From CAYVUM01 sp964619055 (lineage in GTDB: Bacteria > Pseudomonadota > Alphaproteobacteria > Rhodospirillales > Defluviicoccaceae), in the NCBI GenBank assembly GCA_964619055.1, contig CAZUDB010000043.1, positions 1-31,611 on the forward strand: DNA of 31,611 nt, read 5' to 3'. Position numbers and translations under genes: made by a program. Below the pieces are notes generated by a model. That model did not search any database, was not told where the DNA came from, and saw nothing but the letters and a program-made list of their open reading frames with translations. Shown one piece after another: positions 17,001-24,263 of this stretch. The number at the start of each line of letters is the position of its first letter. The first letter of the stretch is position 1.

Positions 17001-19553
17001 GAAATCGTATGATTGGAATACTTCGCCATCGAGAATGATGCTGTGCGGAGATAAGCCAGTGCCGGCTTGATAGCCTGTAAAAGTCTTGTAGTAATCCTGG
17101 CCAATACCACTCATCTTGATTTCAAATTTTCCGTCGACTGACCAACCATTATAGTCAAGTTCTTCGCGGTGAAACGTCGTTGTTAAGCTGGCGGTCCGCC
17201 CATCCGACTCCCCTACGAACAAGTTGTTCAGTATTTTGAAGTTATCGGCCCGACTCGTTTGGTTTGTCCAAAGTGTACCGCTTTTGATGAATGTGTTGTT
17301 GGCAACTACGAAGCCCGTCGGGTCGTTTTTGACCTTGATCGGCCCACGCAAGGTGTTCACGATCACATTATTAAAGGCATAGGCAGGGCCGCCCCAAAGC
17401 GGCTGAAAACTAATACCGTTGGCGGCATTGGCAATTAGGTTGTCATGGGCACTGATGTTGCGGTAGCCATAATCGAACTCGACACCATCATCTCCGGTCC
17501 ACAGGACTTCATTGTGGTGGATTTCAATGCCGATGTTATGGGTCGGCTTGAGGCGGTTCATGCCGAGCGCGTCACCAAAGCCGGACAGTGTGTTGTTGAA
17601 AACATCGATGCCCTGTCCGACGACAACAATGCCTTCGTAATCCCAAGTGGAATTGCTAGTATCCCCAAATGGAACACGTCCTTCCAAAACATTGTCGTAG
17701 ATCGTAGTCTCGAAATTGGACTTCTTTGCTTCAATACCCTTGGTAACGTCCGTGATGACATTGCCGCTGATCGTGGCACCCGTCGTGTCGTTGGCACGAA
17801 CACCCAACTTGGCATCTGTAATCTTCAAGTTAGAGACCCAGACATGGTCGCCATCGATTTCTACGCCTGAAGAAGCGCCGTCAGCGGCGATGATGGTGCT
17901 GTCCCGATCGAGAGCAGTAACGATAATCGGACGATCGGCGGTGCCGCTGTTTTCAATCAGCACCTGACCGTTGTACTCGCCCGGCTTAAGGACAATAATG
18001 TCACCTGCATCGGCTTGTTGCAGAGCAGTGCTCAGTTCAACATTGTTGCCGACCATGATCAGGTCGTGGGGTCCGTCCACGGACGGCGCCGAGCGTGTTG
18101 TGGCCGTCAGGTATTGGACCTCGTCACCGGCGACGACGCCATCTGGATCCGTGATCTCGAGCCGGATTTCGTAGGTCGTATTCGGGTCTAGACCGAATAC
18201 GGAGCCACCAAAACCCTCTTCCACCGGCGGTAGAGCGTAATGCTTGGGCTTTGTTTCCGAAATGCGATCCGCGTGGATCCGCATCAGGTCCATACCCTGG
18301 GACCAGTCGGTTTCACCCACCTCCCTGAATGACAGATGGACGACGGCATCATTGTTCATGTCGCCGCCGAGATAAGGGATGAAGACACCGACGGAATTCA
18401 AGGTTGACGGATCGACAATAGCATCGCCGACTTGAAGTTGATCGATGGCGGTGGAATCTTGTCCTATTTTGTAGAGCCAGATTCCCTCGTCGGCTTCCAG
18501 GTCCGTGCCCATCATCACAAAAACATCGGCCTCTTCGATGTATTCAAGTCGATCGTAGAGCCGGTTTACATATTCGGGCTGTTGATTACTCTCGGCATTC
18601 CAAACATGTTCAAATGAATTGTCCTTGGGATCCCAGATCAGGACGTCCGGGCTGCCGTCGGTAATCACCCATTTTTCCGCGGCCGTGGAGTAAGCCATGC
18701 CGGCTTCGTTCAGGTTCATGATCGAGCTGAATTCACGATCGATGTCGACGGCCTTACTCGCGTCGATGTTGCCCGTGTCGTCGACTTCCAGTCGCCAAAT
18801 GGAGGAGTTTTCGATCTGATAGACCACTTGATCGACCGGATCGTATTCCGCATTGGCCGGGGGACGTTGATGCCAAATGCGATCCTCGGTGTAGGATCCG
18901 TCGGGGTTGATCAGAACCGCATTACCGGAGTTATCGGTGGCGAGGATCTGCTGAGTTTCCGGGATATAGGCGGATGTCCCATAGCGCATGGTCTCGGGTG
19001 CATCGTGGGCGGTCCAATCGCCGCTACTTGGGTCAAACTCCCAGAACTGCGGGGGGGAGGCGTGGAAGTAGCCCACATCCTCGTAGGCGAAAGCCGACAC
19101 GATCATCCATAGCGATTGCGTCGTCGGGTTCCAAATCAGACCGTCATAGGTATGGGGGCTTGGCGGCCCGCTTTCCGGTGCCGAATGGCCGTCCTGGACC
19201 CGCGTCAGGGGCGACGGGTCGGTCAGACGTGACCACGTCAGGGTCTCCATATCAAAAGCGTAGACCTCATTGCCGCCGTAGTCGGCGTGGCCACCCCCCA
19301 TCGTGTACCAGACATTACCAACGTCGTCGTAGGCGGCGCTGTTCCAGGCATTGATAACGGATTTCGAGCCCCCGTAACCCCAGAACGTGTCCCCACCGTG
19401 ATCGCTTACGATCTGGTCGTGCTCCGCTTTTGTAACGAGCGGGATTGCGGAGTTGGGAATTTGTAGCCACTGGCCTTCTTCCATCGAATCGGCGAGATCG
19501 ATGAGAGATTGCAGACCGGTGGTGGTCGTATCTACTGGGGGTTGGGAGGTCAT
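14085..19553 (-). CDS. Giant multidomain surface/secreted protein (propeller, beta-helix, Ig-like repeats)
   Basis: An 1822-residue modular protein. Residues about 1-363 look like a kelch/galactose-oxidase-type beta-propeller (repeated WYTMGGGHADYGG, W.FD...W, DGLIW.P). About 364-495 is Fn3-like. About 495-900 is a right-handed parallel beta-helix with recurrent N.I..N.I and GDDGVEFDYG, ending in NDDFTGAAPDLGAVELG, as in polysaccharide lyases and epimerases. About 916-1680 contain seven Ig/cadherin-like repeats with NADGT..YTP...F.GTDSF.Y.VSDG. Two copies of a further module follow at about 1366-1493 and 1680-1808. There is no signal peptide and no C-terminal PEP-CTERM or LPXTG motif. The end, SGDTVLL, together with the missing signal, suggests type I secretion, but glycine-rich RTX nonapeptides are absent. 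TGGAG lies about 8 bp before the ATG. Role probably adhesion or polysaccharide binding or processing; the substrate is unknown. Confidence 0.85.
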   Translation of the reverse strand: MTSQPPVDTTTTGLQSLIDLADSMEEGQWLQIPNSAIPLVTKAEHDQIVSDHGGDTFWGYGGSKSVINAWNSAAYDDVGNVWYTMGGGHADYGGNEVYAFDMETLTWSRLTDPSPLTRVQDGHSAPESGPPSPHTYDGLIWNPTTQSLWMIVSAFAYEDVGYFHASPPQFWEFDPSSGDWTAHDAPETMRYGTSAYIPETQQILATDNSGNAVLINPDGSYTEDRIWHQRPPANAEYDPVDQVVYQIENSSIWRLEVDDTGNIDASKAVDIDREFSSIMNLNEAGMAYSTAAEKWVITDGSPDVLIWDPKDNSFEHVWNAESNQQPEYVNRLYDRLEYIEEADVFVMMGTDLEADEGIWLYKIGQDSTAIDQLQVGDAIVDPSTLNSVGVFIPYLGGDMNNDAVVHLSFREVGETDWSQGMDLMRIHADRISETKPKHYALPPVEEGFGGSVFGLDPNTTYEIRLEITDPDGVVAGDEVQYLTATTRSAPSVDGPHDLIMVGNNVELSTALQQADAGDIIVLKPGEYNGQVLIENSGTADRPIIVTALDRDSTIIAADGASSGVEIDGDHVWVSNLKITDAKLGVRANDTTGATISGNVITDVTKGIEAKKSNFETTIYDNVLEGRVPFGDTSNSTWDYEGIVVVGQGIDVFNNTLSGFGDALGMNRLKPTHNIGIEIHHNEVLWTGDDGVEFDYGYRNISAHDNLIANAANGISFQPLWGGPAYAFNNVIVNTLRGPIKVKNDPTGFVVANNTFIKSGTLWTNQTSRADNFKILNNLFVGESDGRTASLTTTFHREELDYNGWSVDGKFEIKMSGIGQDYYKTFTGYQAGTGLSPHSIILDGEVFQSYDFGSDPFLVQRDVEDIDVSLAPTSNAVDAGLILPTINDDFTGAAPDLGAVELGTEQPEVGATGISSVGAVDDIAQAARGQAVVLDVTANDGDGSGDLIVLAVGGSEHGTVKVNADGTITYVADGDAPASDTFYYVVSDGEFAIDVASVTVFFDGINNRPVAQDKTAAIDEDGILTGSVIATDEDGDPLTFALASNAANGSASVNADGTFTYTPNADFSGTDSFVYEVSDGGFSDTATVIVTVTPINDAPLAVDAAISTNGNGVQNGFVTATDPDNDPLIFELASDAANGTVTVNADGSYSYTPDANFYGADSFSYQVSDGTLTDAATVSINVKPFNNAPVAEDDAVSIDEDTELQGSVSANDVDNDPLTYALGWAAGNGTVVLNADGTYTYTPDTDFHGTDSFSYTVSDGDLTDTATISITVDPINDAPIALADVGISAILGLASDVTDQVLANDFDADGDPLTIEMVGDAVGGKVELVNGRIMFTDDGTGPASFRYALSDGQGGISDMVDVDLTLDALVSPSLMKVSFVNTANDQEIITLRPDMVISSEDLPAALTSIIALTNSDHPDAKAVGSVMIEVDNGLTKVESVSPYALFGDRNGSDYLGGTTFDEGEHTITLTAFDRSHGKGNVLETMTLTFTVADANQQPTALSDAVTTDEEAPISISVLANDSDPDGDPLAVSMAQAPANGIATVNADGTISYTPNADFHGTDTFAYQVSDGVLADTATVTITVNAVNDAPVAVADTGLEARFGISTDVTDQILANDFDADEDTLSIAMVDGAVGGTVEIVGGRVLFTGDSEGPASFRYALSDGQGGESVWVDVDLTVAPPPPPALLTVGFYDTETDQEIFTLKPDMVLFASDLPDDFTTIVANTNSDNPDARAVRSVMLEVDGCPTKVESVKPFALFGDRGASDYLGGTTFDEGTYTLTVTAFDRGHARGEVLDTMSLTFTVVADDPTVDFDLANSSGDTVLL
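14130..15455 (-). repeat. Duplicated module pair within the giant gene
   Basis: A module of about 125 residues occurs twice, at about 15455-15075 and 14515-14130. Both copies carry DQEI.TL.PDMV, a TNSD.PDA.AV.SVM sequence, TKVESV.P.ALFGDR..SDYLGG followed by TTFDEG, and TAFDR.H..G. Each follows the unusual DVTDQ-type repeat, so the duplicated unit is repeat plus module. It resembles a domain found in many bacterial surface proteins (EN..PYALFGD...GDY pattern), recalled from family knowledge. Confidence 0.75.
14515..16805 (-). repeat. Tandem Ig/cadherin-like repeats inside the giant gene
   Basis: Seven units of about 90-95 residues sit at approximate positions 16805-16525, 16540-16260, 16275-16000, 16000-15730, 15735-15460, 15075-14790 and 14790-14515. 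Most open with N.APVA.D and contain DxDxDPL, NADGT.SYTP and TDSF.YQVSDG. Units five and seven form a distinct subtype with DVTDQ.LANDFDAD and ASFRYALSDGQGG. Boundaries are approximate and read from the protein. Confidence 0.8.
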
Positions 19554-20012
19554 GGCGTATCTCCACAGAGTTCCTGATGCCTTCGCGCGCTGTTAGTGCG
19601 AGTAAGTCGCATGTCGTGCGCGAAAATCATGAGTAATTTTCACGAATTGCTCCGAATGAGTCGGGCGCTCAACAATCAATTTCGCGCTCAATTACTGGTG
19701 CAATATGGATCTTTTCGGTAAATAAGTGTTTAACCGCCTATTTTTACTTTCATTGGCAATTTGTAATTCTTATTACATGCTGATTGTTAAGAGATTTGCG
19801 CGCGCTTATTTCTTGATTCTCCCAAAATACTGTCGGGATTCGCGCGGTTTTTTTGTGATTTCCTGATGTCATTCTCTACAATCTGATCGCGCCCAATCAG
19901 ACGCTGCCGCCATGTTCAGGCCGATCAGAAGGGTGTAGCGTTGCGCCATAGGGGGTAGGAACGCCGCTTCGAGCGGCGCCATTTGGAACGACCTGATGAG
20001 GGGAGGGCGACC
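19554..20012. promoter_or_regulatory. AT-rich divergent leader/promoter region
   Basis: This 459-bp stretch holds no gene I can support. The part from about 19620 to 19880 is strikingly A/T-rich compared with the rest of the window. It must contain the leftward promoter of the giant surface-protein gene and a rightward promoter for the YciI gene. A small inverted repeat, TGTAAT-TCTT-ATTACA, lies at 19762-19777 and could bind a dimeric regulator. AT-rich DNA before a surface-protein gene is a typical target of silencers such as MucR or H-NS-like proteins; that is inference. No sigma-54 pattern was found here on the minus strand. Confidence 0.45.
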
Positions 20013-20291
20013 ATGCTCTATGTCATCGATTGCCGCGATAAGCCAGGCACGAGCCAGATCCGCTTAGACACCCGAGCCGACCACCTAGCCTACCTTGCAA
20101 CGTTGGGTGAACGCCTGTTTGCAGCCGGTCCGACGTTGACTGCCGACGGCCAGGCCATGACCGGCAGCATCCTGATCATCGAGTTTGCGGATGCGGGGGA
20201 GGCTGAGGCATTCGCGACCGCTGATCCTTACGCCCGGGCCGGTCTGTTTGAGAGCGTCACAATTCGACCGTGGCGCAAGGTGCTGCCCTGA
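20013..20291 (+). CDS. YciI-family protein
   Basis: A 92-residue protein of the YCII fold (ferredoxin-like, dimeric). It starts MLYVIDCRDKPG, has the conserved His in ADHLAYLATLG and the Asp-Pro-Tyr of ADPYARAGLFE, and ends with IRPWRKVLP, all typical of the family. The ATG at 20013 is preceded by GGGAGGG; an upstream in-frame ATG at 19983 is less likely. The family is mostly of unknown function, with some members having weak dehalogenase-like or lyase chemistry. Nothing next to it specifies a role. Confidence 0.85.
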   Translation: MLYVIDCRDKPGTSQIRLDTRADHLAYLATLGERLFAAGPTLTADGQAMTGSILIIEFADAGEAEAFATADPYARAGLFESVTIRPWRKVLP

Positions 20292-20683
20292 TTGCGATTC
20301 TGATCCCGGCTTGGTGCTGCGCCCACATGGCGCCGCGCTCTCAGGCCGGTCGACGGGATTCTGCCACACCGGGCACTTGCCTTGACTTCTCGCAACGGAG
20401 CGGCAATCGTGCGCGCCTGAATGAGGCCGCAGCCCATCTAGCAAGGCTAACGGCAACAACGCTCAAGGGGAAACCGGTCCAAGATGGGGGAGGGCATCCC
20501 GCTCGGCGATCAATCAGAGATGATGGGCTGTCTTGAATCCCATCCCGTCACGGTTGGTGCAAGTCGCCTGGCGCTCGCTGATCGCGCTTATGACCTTCGC
20601 ATACCGTTGGTTCCCGCGGCCGGCGCCAAGCCGCGCAACGTCCGGCCCCATCCCCCGACCCCGCCAGCTGAGGACACAACGCC
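20292..20683. other. Intergenic region, no gene seen
   Basis: The 392 bp between the YciI gene and the first MaoC gene contain short open frames on both strands without any recognisable protein pattern or credible ribosome sites. No tRNA, terminator or clear promoter was found. The last 20 bases carry GAGGA before the MaoC start. Confidence 0.5.
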
Positions 20684-21127
20684 ATGATTGACAAGGATAA
20701 GCATATCGGACGTGAGACGGCACCCTATTCCGTCGACGTCGAGAAAGGACGGTTGCGGTTTTTTGCAAAAGCAATTGGCGAGACCAACCCAGTCTATAGT
20801 GACGAGGATGCAGCAAAGGCTGCTGGTTACCCCTCGATCCCTGCGCCGCCAAGCTTTGGCTTTTGCTTGGAGATGGAATCAAATTCGCTGTGGGACAACT
20901 TGGACGCCATGGGTGTTCCCGTCGGCAAGATTCTTCACGGCTCGCAGTCCTTTACCTATCACGAACCCATTTGTGCCGGAGATCGCATCACCTTCGTGAC
21001 CAAGATTTCCGATATCTATGACAAAAAGGGCGGGCAGTTGGAGTTCGTTGTCGAGGACTCGACCGCCACCAACCAGAACGGCACGCTGGTCGCGGAACTC
21101 CAGCGCGTCATCGTTGTCCGGAACTAA
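20684..21127 (+). CDS. MaoC-like dehydratase, N-terminal (FAS1-like) subunit
   Basis: A 147-residue hot-dog-fold protein of the MaoC_dehydrat_N / FAS1-like dehydratase type. The position that carries the catalytic Asp/His in active hydratase-2 enzymes reads IGETNPVYSDEDAAKAAGY, so both catalytic residues are missing. PSFGF and the FTYHEPICAGDRI stretch are typical of the family. Pairing with the next gene, which has the catalytic residues, suggests a heterodimeric (R)-specific enoyl-CoA hydratase like mycobacterial HadAB, with this as the non-catalytic half. The ATG at 20684 has GAGGA upstream. The stop is 22 bp before the next start. Confidence 0.85.
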   Translation: MIDKDKHIGRETAPYSVDVEKGRLRFFAKAIGETNPVYSDEDAAKAAGYPSIPAPPSFGFCLEMESNSLWDNLDAMGVPVGKILHGSQSFTYHEPICAGDRITFVTKISDIYDKKGGQLEFVVEDSTATNQNGTLVAELQRVIVVRN

Positions 21128-21149
21128 CCGGGACAGGGGACACAGCACC

Positions 21150-21569
21150 ATGGCGATCCCAAGCTTCACCGACGTCGCCGTCGACGACGTTTGCATCCAT
21201 TTGGAAGCGGAACCAGTTAGTCGCACGACGCTGGCGCTCTATGCCGGTGCTTCGGGCGATCACAACCCGATGCACATCGATATCGACTATGCCAAGGCCG
21301 CCGGCGAAAGTGATGTATTTGCCCACGGCATGCTGGTCATGGCCTATATCGGCCGCGCACTGACTGGCTGGGTGCCGCAATCGCAGGTCCGGAGCTTCAT
21401 GACCCGCTTCACCTCCATCACCCGAGTCGGTGAGCGGATCACGGTCACCGGCAAGGTTGCTGAAAAAATGGAAGTGGACGGCGAAAAGCGCGTGCGAGTC
21501 GAGTTGTCCGCTGCCAATGCCGATGGCGAGATTAAGGGCACGGCCTCGGCCGTGGTCGCCCTCGCTTGA
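21150..21569 (+). CDS. MaoC-like (R)-enoyl-CoA hydratase, catalytic subunit
   Basis: A 139-residue MaoC hot-dog protein. The hydratase-2 motif is complete: YAGASGDHNPMHIDIDYAKAAG with Asp37 and His42 as the catalytic pair, followed by FAHGMLVMAYIGR. It should hydrate trans-2-enoyl-CoA to (R)-3-hydroxyacyl-CoA, probably with the preceding subunit. Because phaE and phaC follow directly, the likely use is to draw beta-oxidation intermediates into polyhydroxyalkanoate, the PhaJ role. The link to PHA is inferred from gene order. The start at 21150 is chosen because the upstream frame is shadow sequence of the previous gene. Confidence 0.85.
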   Translation: MAIPSFTDVAVDDVCIHLEAEPVSRTTLALYAGASGDHNPMHIDIDYAKAAGESDVFAHGMLVMAYIGRALTGWVPQSQVRSFMTRFTSITRVGERITVTGKVAEKMEVDGEKRVRVELSAANADGEIKGTASAVVALA

Positions 21570-21652
21570 GCCAAGAACACGCCACCGGCGCCGCCGTGAG
21601 TGCGCCGTTGGCGCCGAGTGGCCGCCGCCCGATACCCAACGATGCATCGTGG

Positions 21653-21668
21653 TGGCACGCATCAAGCA
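21653..21668 (+). promoter_or_regulatory. Sigma-54-like promoter before phaE
   Basis: TGGCACGCATCAAGCA matches the consensus TGGCACG-N4-TTGCA at the whole -24 block and at the GC of the -12 block, with correct 10-base spacing between GG and GC. The TT of the -12 element is AA. It would start transcription near 21679, about 100 bp before phaE. Pattern only; no activator site was identified. Confidence 0.4.
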
Positions 21669-21776
21669 CCGATGCGTTTTTCTTCGCGCCTGGCCATCGG
21701 CGCAGCGGCGAGCACGCATCATATACACACCGGGGAGACGCACGCCCTATTGGGACGTGAGACGAGGAGAACGAGT

Positions 21777-22967
21777 ATGGACTGGACCCAGCAAACCAAT
21801 CAAATGATGAACGCCTGGACGGAGGCCACCAAGCAGATGTGGTCTGGCTGGATGGGCATGATGCCTGCGCAGATGGGCAACATGATGCCGACCGGTATGC
21901 CGTGGGGCGGCATGCCCTGGGGCCAGACGCCATGGCAGGGCATGATGCCGGGAATGCAGGCGTCCATGGGATTGCCTGCATGGATGGATCCTAGCCAGTG
22001 GATGAAAATGAATGCGGATGCCTGGTCCGGTCTTCGTGAAAGTGCGGCCCAGCGTGTCGCCGGAAACGTTCTGGGCTCACCGGAGATGATGAATCGCGCG
22101 GTCGGCTTGATGATGAAGGCTTGGCAGATCGCGGCTCCCAAGATCGAAGCCGGTCAGCCCTGGCAGCCGGACTTCCAAGCTATGATTAAGCAATGGATGG
22201 ATGAGGTCCGGAGCGCTCCCGAGCGCGCCAGCGCTGCTGCGAAGGAGTTTCAGGGGCTGTCCCAAACCCTCATGGAGCAGTGGTCGCCGATGACGGGTCC
22301 GTGGCTGGCCATGGTCAGTCAGTCGCTGACTTCCGGTCATCCCGCGGCCGCCTTTATGGGTGGAACCCAAGGCCTTTCCCAGATCATGAACGTTCAGGAA
22401 GTCTTCCCCATGGCGGGTGGTCTTGGCGAATTGCCGCGCGGCACTGTCATGCGTGAGAAAATGGGCAAATTCCTGAAAGTTGCCGACACCATCGCCGACC
22501 TTCGTGAAGTTCAGTCCGAGTACAATCGTGCAATGTCCGACGCGATGGCCAAGACTGTGGAGCGCTGTGTCGATCACCTCGCCAAGCTCGCGGAGAAGGG
22601 TGAGAGTATCAACACCGTTCGCGATTTGATGCGCGTGTTCTTCGGCATGGCCGACAAGACCCTGATGGAGTCGTTTGCAACCGAAGAGTTTCTTGATTTG
22701 CAAGAGCGCCTCACCAATGCGCTGATGGCCCACAAGATCGCTCAGCGCGATGCCCTTGAAATCATTTACCAAAGTCTCGAGTTGCCGACGCGGAGTGAGA
22801 TCGATCAAGGCTACGAGGACGTCTACAAGCTGAAGAAGGAAGTTCGGGCGCTCCGCCGGCAGGTTAAGGAGCTGTCCGATACCTCCGGCAAACCAACGCC
22901 GCGTCGGGCCGCGAAGAAGGCAGATGCATCCGACGCTGAGGCGTCGGCCCCTGCAGCCGGCGAATAG
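21777..22967 (+). CDS. phaE: Class III polyhydroxyalkanoate synthase subunit PhaE
   Basis: The 396-residue non-catalytic partner of class III PHA synthase. It has no lipase box. The middle and C-terminal parts carry helical segments such as REVQSEYNRAMSDAMAKTVER and RDLMRVFFGMADKTLMESFATEEF, then LPTRSEIDQGYEDVYKLKKEVRALRRQVKEL, the coiled coil that typifies PhaE. The first 75 residues are unusually rich in Met, Trp, Gly and Pro (MPWGGMPWGQTPWQG). The tail is Lys/Ala/Ser-rich. The ATG at 21777 has GAGGAG 7-12 bp upstream; the open frame back to 21600 lacks family-like sequence. phaC begins 79 bp after its stop. Confidence 0.9.
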   Translation: MDWTQQTNQMMNAWTEATKQMWSGWMGMMPAQMGNMMPTGMPWGGMPWGQTPWQGMMPGMQASMGLPAWMDPSQWMKMNADAWSGLRESAAQRVAGNVLGSPEMMNRAVGLMMKAWQIAAPKIEAGQPWQPDFQAMIKQWMDEVRSAPERASAAAKEFQGLSQTLMEQWSPMTGPWLAMVSQSLTSGHPAAAFMGGTQGLSQIMNVQEVFPMAGGLGELPRGTVMREKMGKFLKVADTIADLREVQSEYNRAMSDAMAKTVERCVDHLAKLAEKGESINTVRDLMRVFFGMADKTLMESFATEEFLDLQERLTNALMAHKIAQRDALEIIYQSLELPTRSEIDQGYEDVYKLKKEVRALRRQVKELSDTSGKPTPRRAAKKADASDAEASAPAAGE

Positions 22968-23046
22968 TCAATCGAGTTTGAAGGCCTCGGAAACGCAAAT
23001 GGCGCCCACAGAGCAGCGCTAACGTATGTGAGCAGGAGACCCACAA

Positions 23047-24150
23047 ATGAGTCAGTTCCCGATCCAAATTCGCCAGGACGACATCGCCCGTGAGATGGCG
23101 GAAATTGAGCAAAAAGTGGCTAACGGCCTCCAGCAACTTGTAAAGCTTACAGATGACGAAGTGGATATTGGCTCCACTCCTAAAGATATTGTTTATGAGC
23201 GGGAGACCTTTAAGGTTTATCACTACCATCCGACCTTGGACAAAAAGGACGTCCACAAAGTTCCGATGGTTATTTCAACCCCGCTGATCAACGGTTACGA
23301 GGTTGCCGATCTTCAGCCGGATCGCTCGCTTGTGCGCAATTTTCTCAATGCGGGTATGGATGTCTACATGATCAATTGGGGCTATCCCAAGCGATCTGAC
23401 ATGCACAACAACATCGATGATTATGTCACCGATTTTCTCGACGACATTGTCGATGTCGTTCGTGAAGACTCCGGCGTCGATAAGATCAACATGTTCGGCA
23501 TCTGCATGGGCGGCACGCTTGCCACGTGCTACACGACGCTCCATCCGGAAAAGGTGCGCAACCTGGCCCTGACCGTGACGCCCATCGATTTCGATGACAC
23601 CTCCGTTAAAGGTCAGCCGCACGTCGGTCAGTTGTTCCAAATGGGCAAGCACGTTAACGTCGATGCCATGGCGGATGCCTTCGGCAACATTCCCGCTGAC
23701 GTATTGAACGTGTCGTTCCTGATGGCTTCGCCTTTCACGTTGATGTTCGGCAAGTATGCTGACACCATCGATATTCTAGACAATCGCGAGGCCATGTTGA
23801 ACTTCCTGCGTATGGAGAAGTGGCTGTTCGGCGGGCCGAACGTTCCGGGGGCAGCCTATCGCCAGTTTGTGAAGGAGTTCCTTCAGGACAACGCTCTCGT
23901 GAAGGGCACGCTCGAGCTCGGTGGGCAAAAGGTCGATCTCGGCAATCTCAACCTGCCGATTCTCAATGTTTATGCCGAGCGTGACCATCTGGTCCCGCCG
24001 CCATCCACGGTGGCACTTGGCAAGCACGTGGGCTCCAAGGCTGATTATTCGGAGATGCCGATCAAGACCGGTCACATCGGGATTTATACGGGCGGTGCAT
24101 CTCAAAAGCTCGTCGCCCCCGGCGTTGCCGAGTGGTACCAAAAGCACTAG
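23047..24150 (+). CDS. phaC: Class III polyhydroxyalkanoate synthase catalytic subunit PhaC
   Basis: Polymerises (R)-3-hydroxyacyl-CoA into PHA granules as a complex with PhaE. The 367-residue length is that of class III enzymes (class I are near 560-600). The nucleophile is Cys153 in the lipase-like box GICMGG, the acid Asp313 in AERDHLVPP, and the base His343 in KTGHIGIYTGG. INWGYPKRSD and PLINGYEVADLQPDRS are further family marks. GCAGGAG precedes the ATG at 23047. Last gene of the PHA cluster, closed by a terminator. Confidence 0.95.
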   Translation: MSQFPIQIRQDDIAREMAEIEQKVANGLQQLVKLTDDEVDIGSTPKDIVYERETFKVYHYHPTLDKKDVHKVPMVISTPLINGYEVADLQPDRSLVRNFLNAGMDVYMINWGYPKRSDMHNNIDDYVTDFLDDIVDVVREDSGVDKINMFGICMGGTLATCYTTLHPEKVRNLALTVTPIDFDDTSVKGQPHVGQLFQMGKHVNVDAMADAFGNIPADVLNVSFLMASPFTLMFGKYADTIDILDNREAMLNFLRMEKWLFGGPNVPGAAYRQFVKEFLQDNALVKGTLELGGQKVDLGNLNLPILNVYAERDHLVPPPSTVALGKHVGSKADYSEMPIKTGHIGIYTGGASQKLVAPGVAEWYQKH

Positions 24151-24177
24151 TTGCCGATCAGACTTTACTCTTGCGCG

Positions 24178-24208
24178 ACCGCCGGGGGGATGTTCCTCCG
24201 GCGGTTTT
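24178..24208 (+). terminator. Intrinsic terminator after phaC
   Basis: ACCGCCGGGGG (24178-24188) pairs with CCTCCGGCGGT (24195-24205), with one G-U pair, around a 6-nt loop and is followed by four T. It lies 28 bp after the phaC stop and ends the PHA transcript. Confidence 0.85.
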
Positions 24209-24263
24209 CGTATCAACATCGGGGATCGGGACCGGCCAGCGTCCTGCGCTTCGATCGCGCGCC

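Noticed and set aside
22990..23010. GG-N10-GC match between phaE and phaC
   Set aside because: Only the invariant bases agree; the remaining -24 and -12 positions do not, and phaC is well explained by read-through from phaE.
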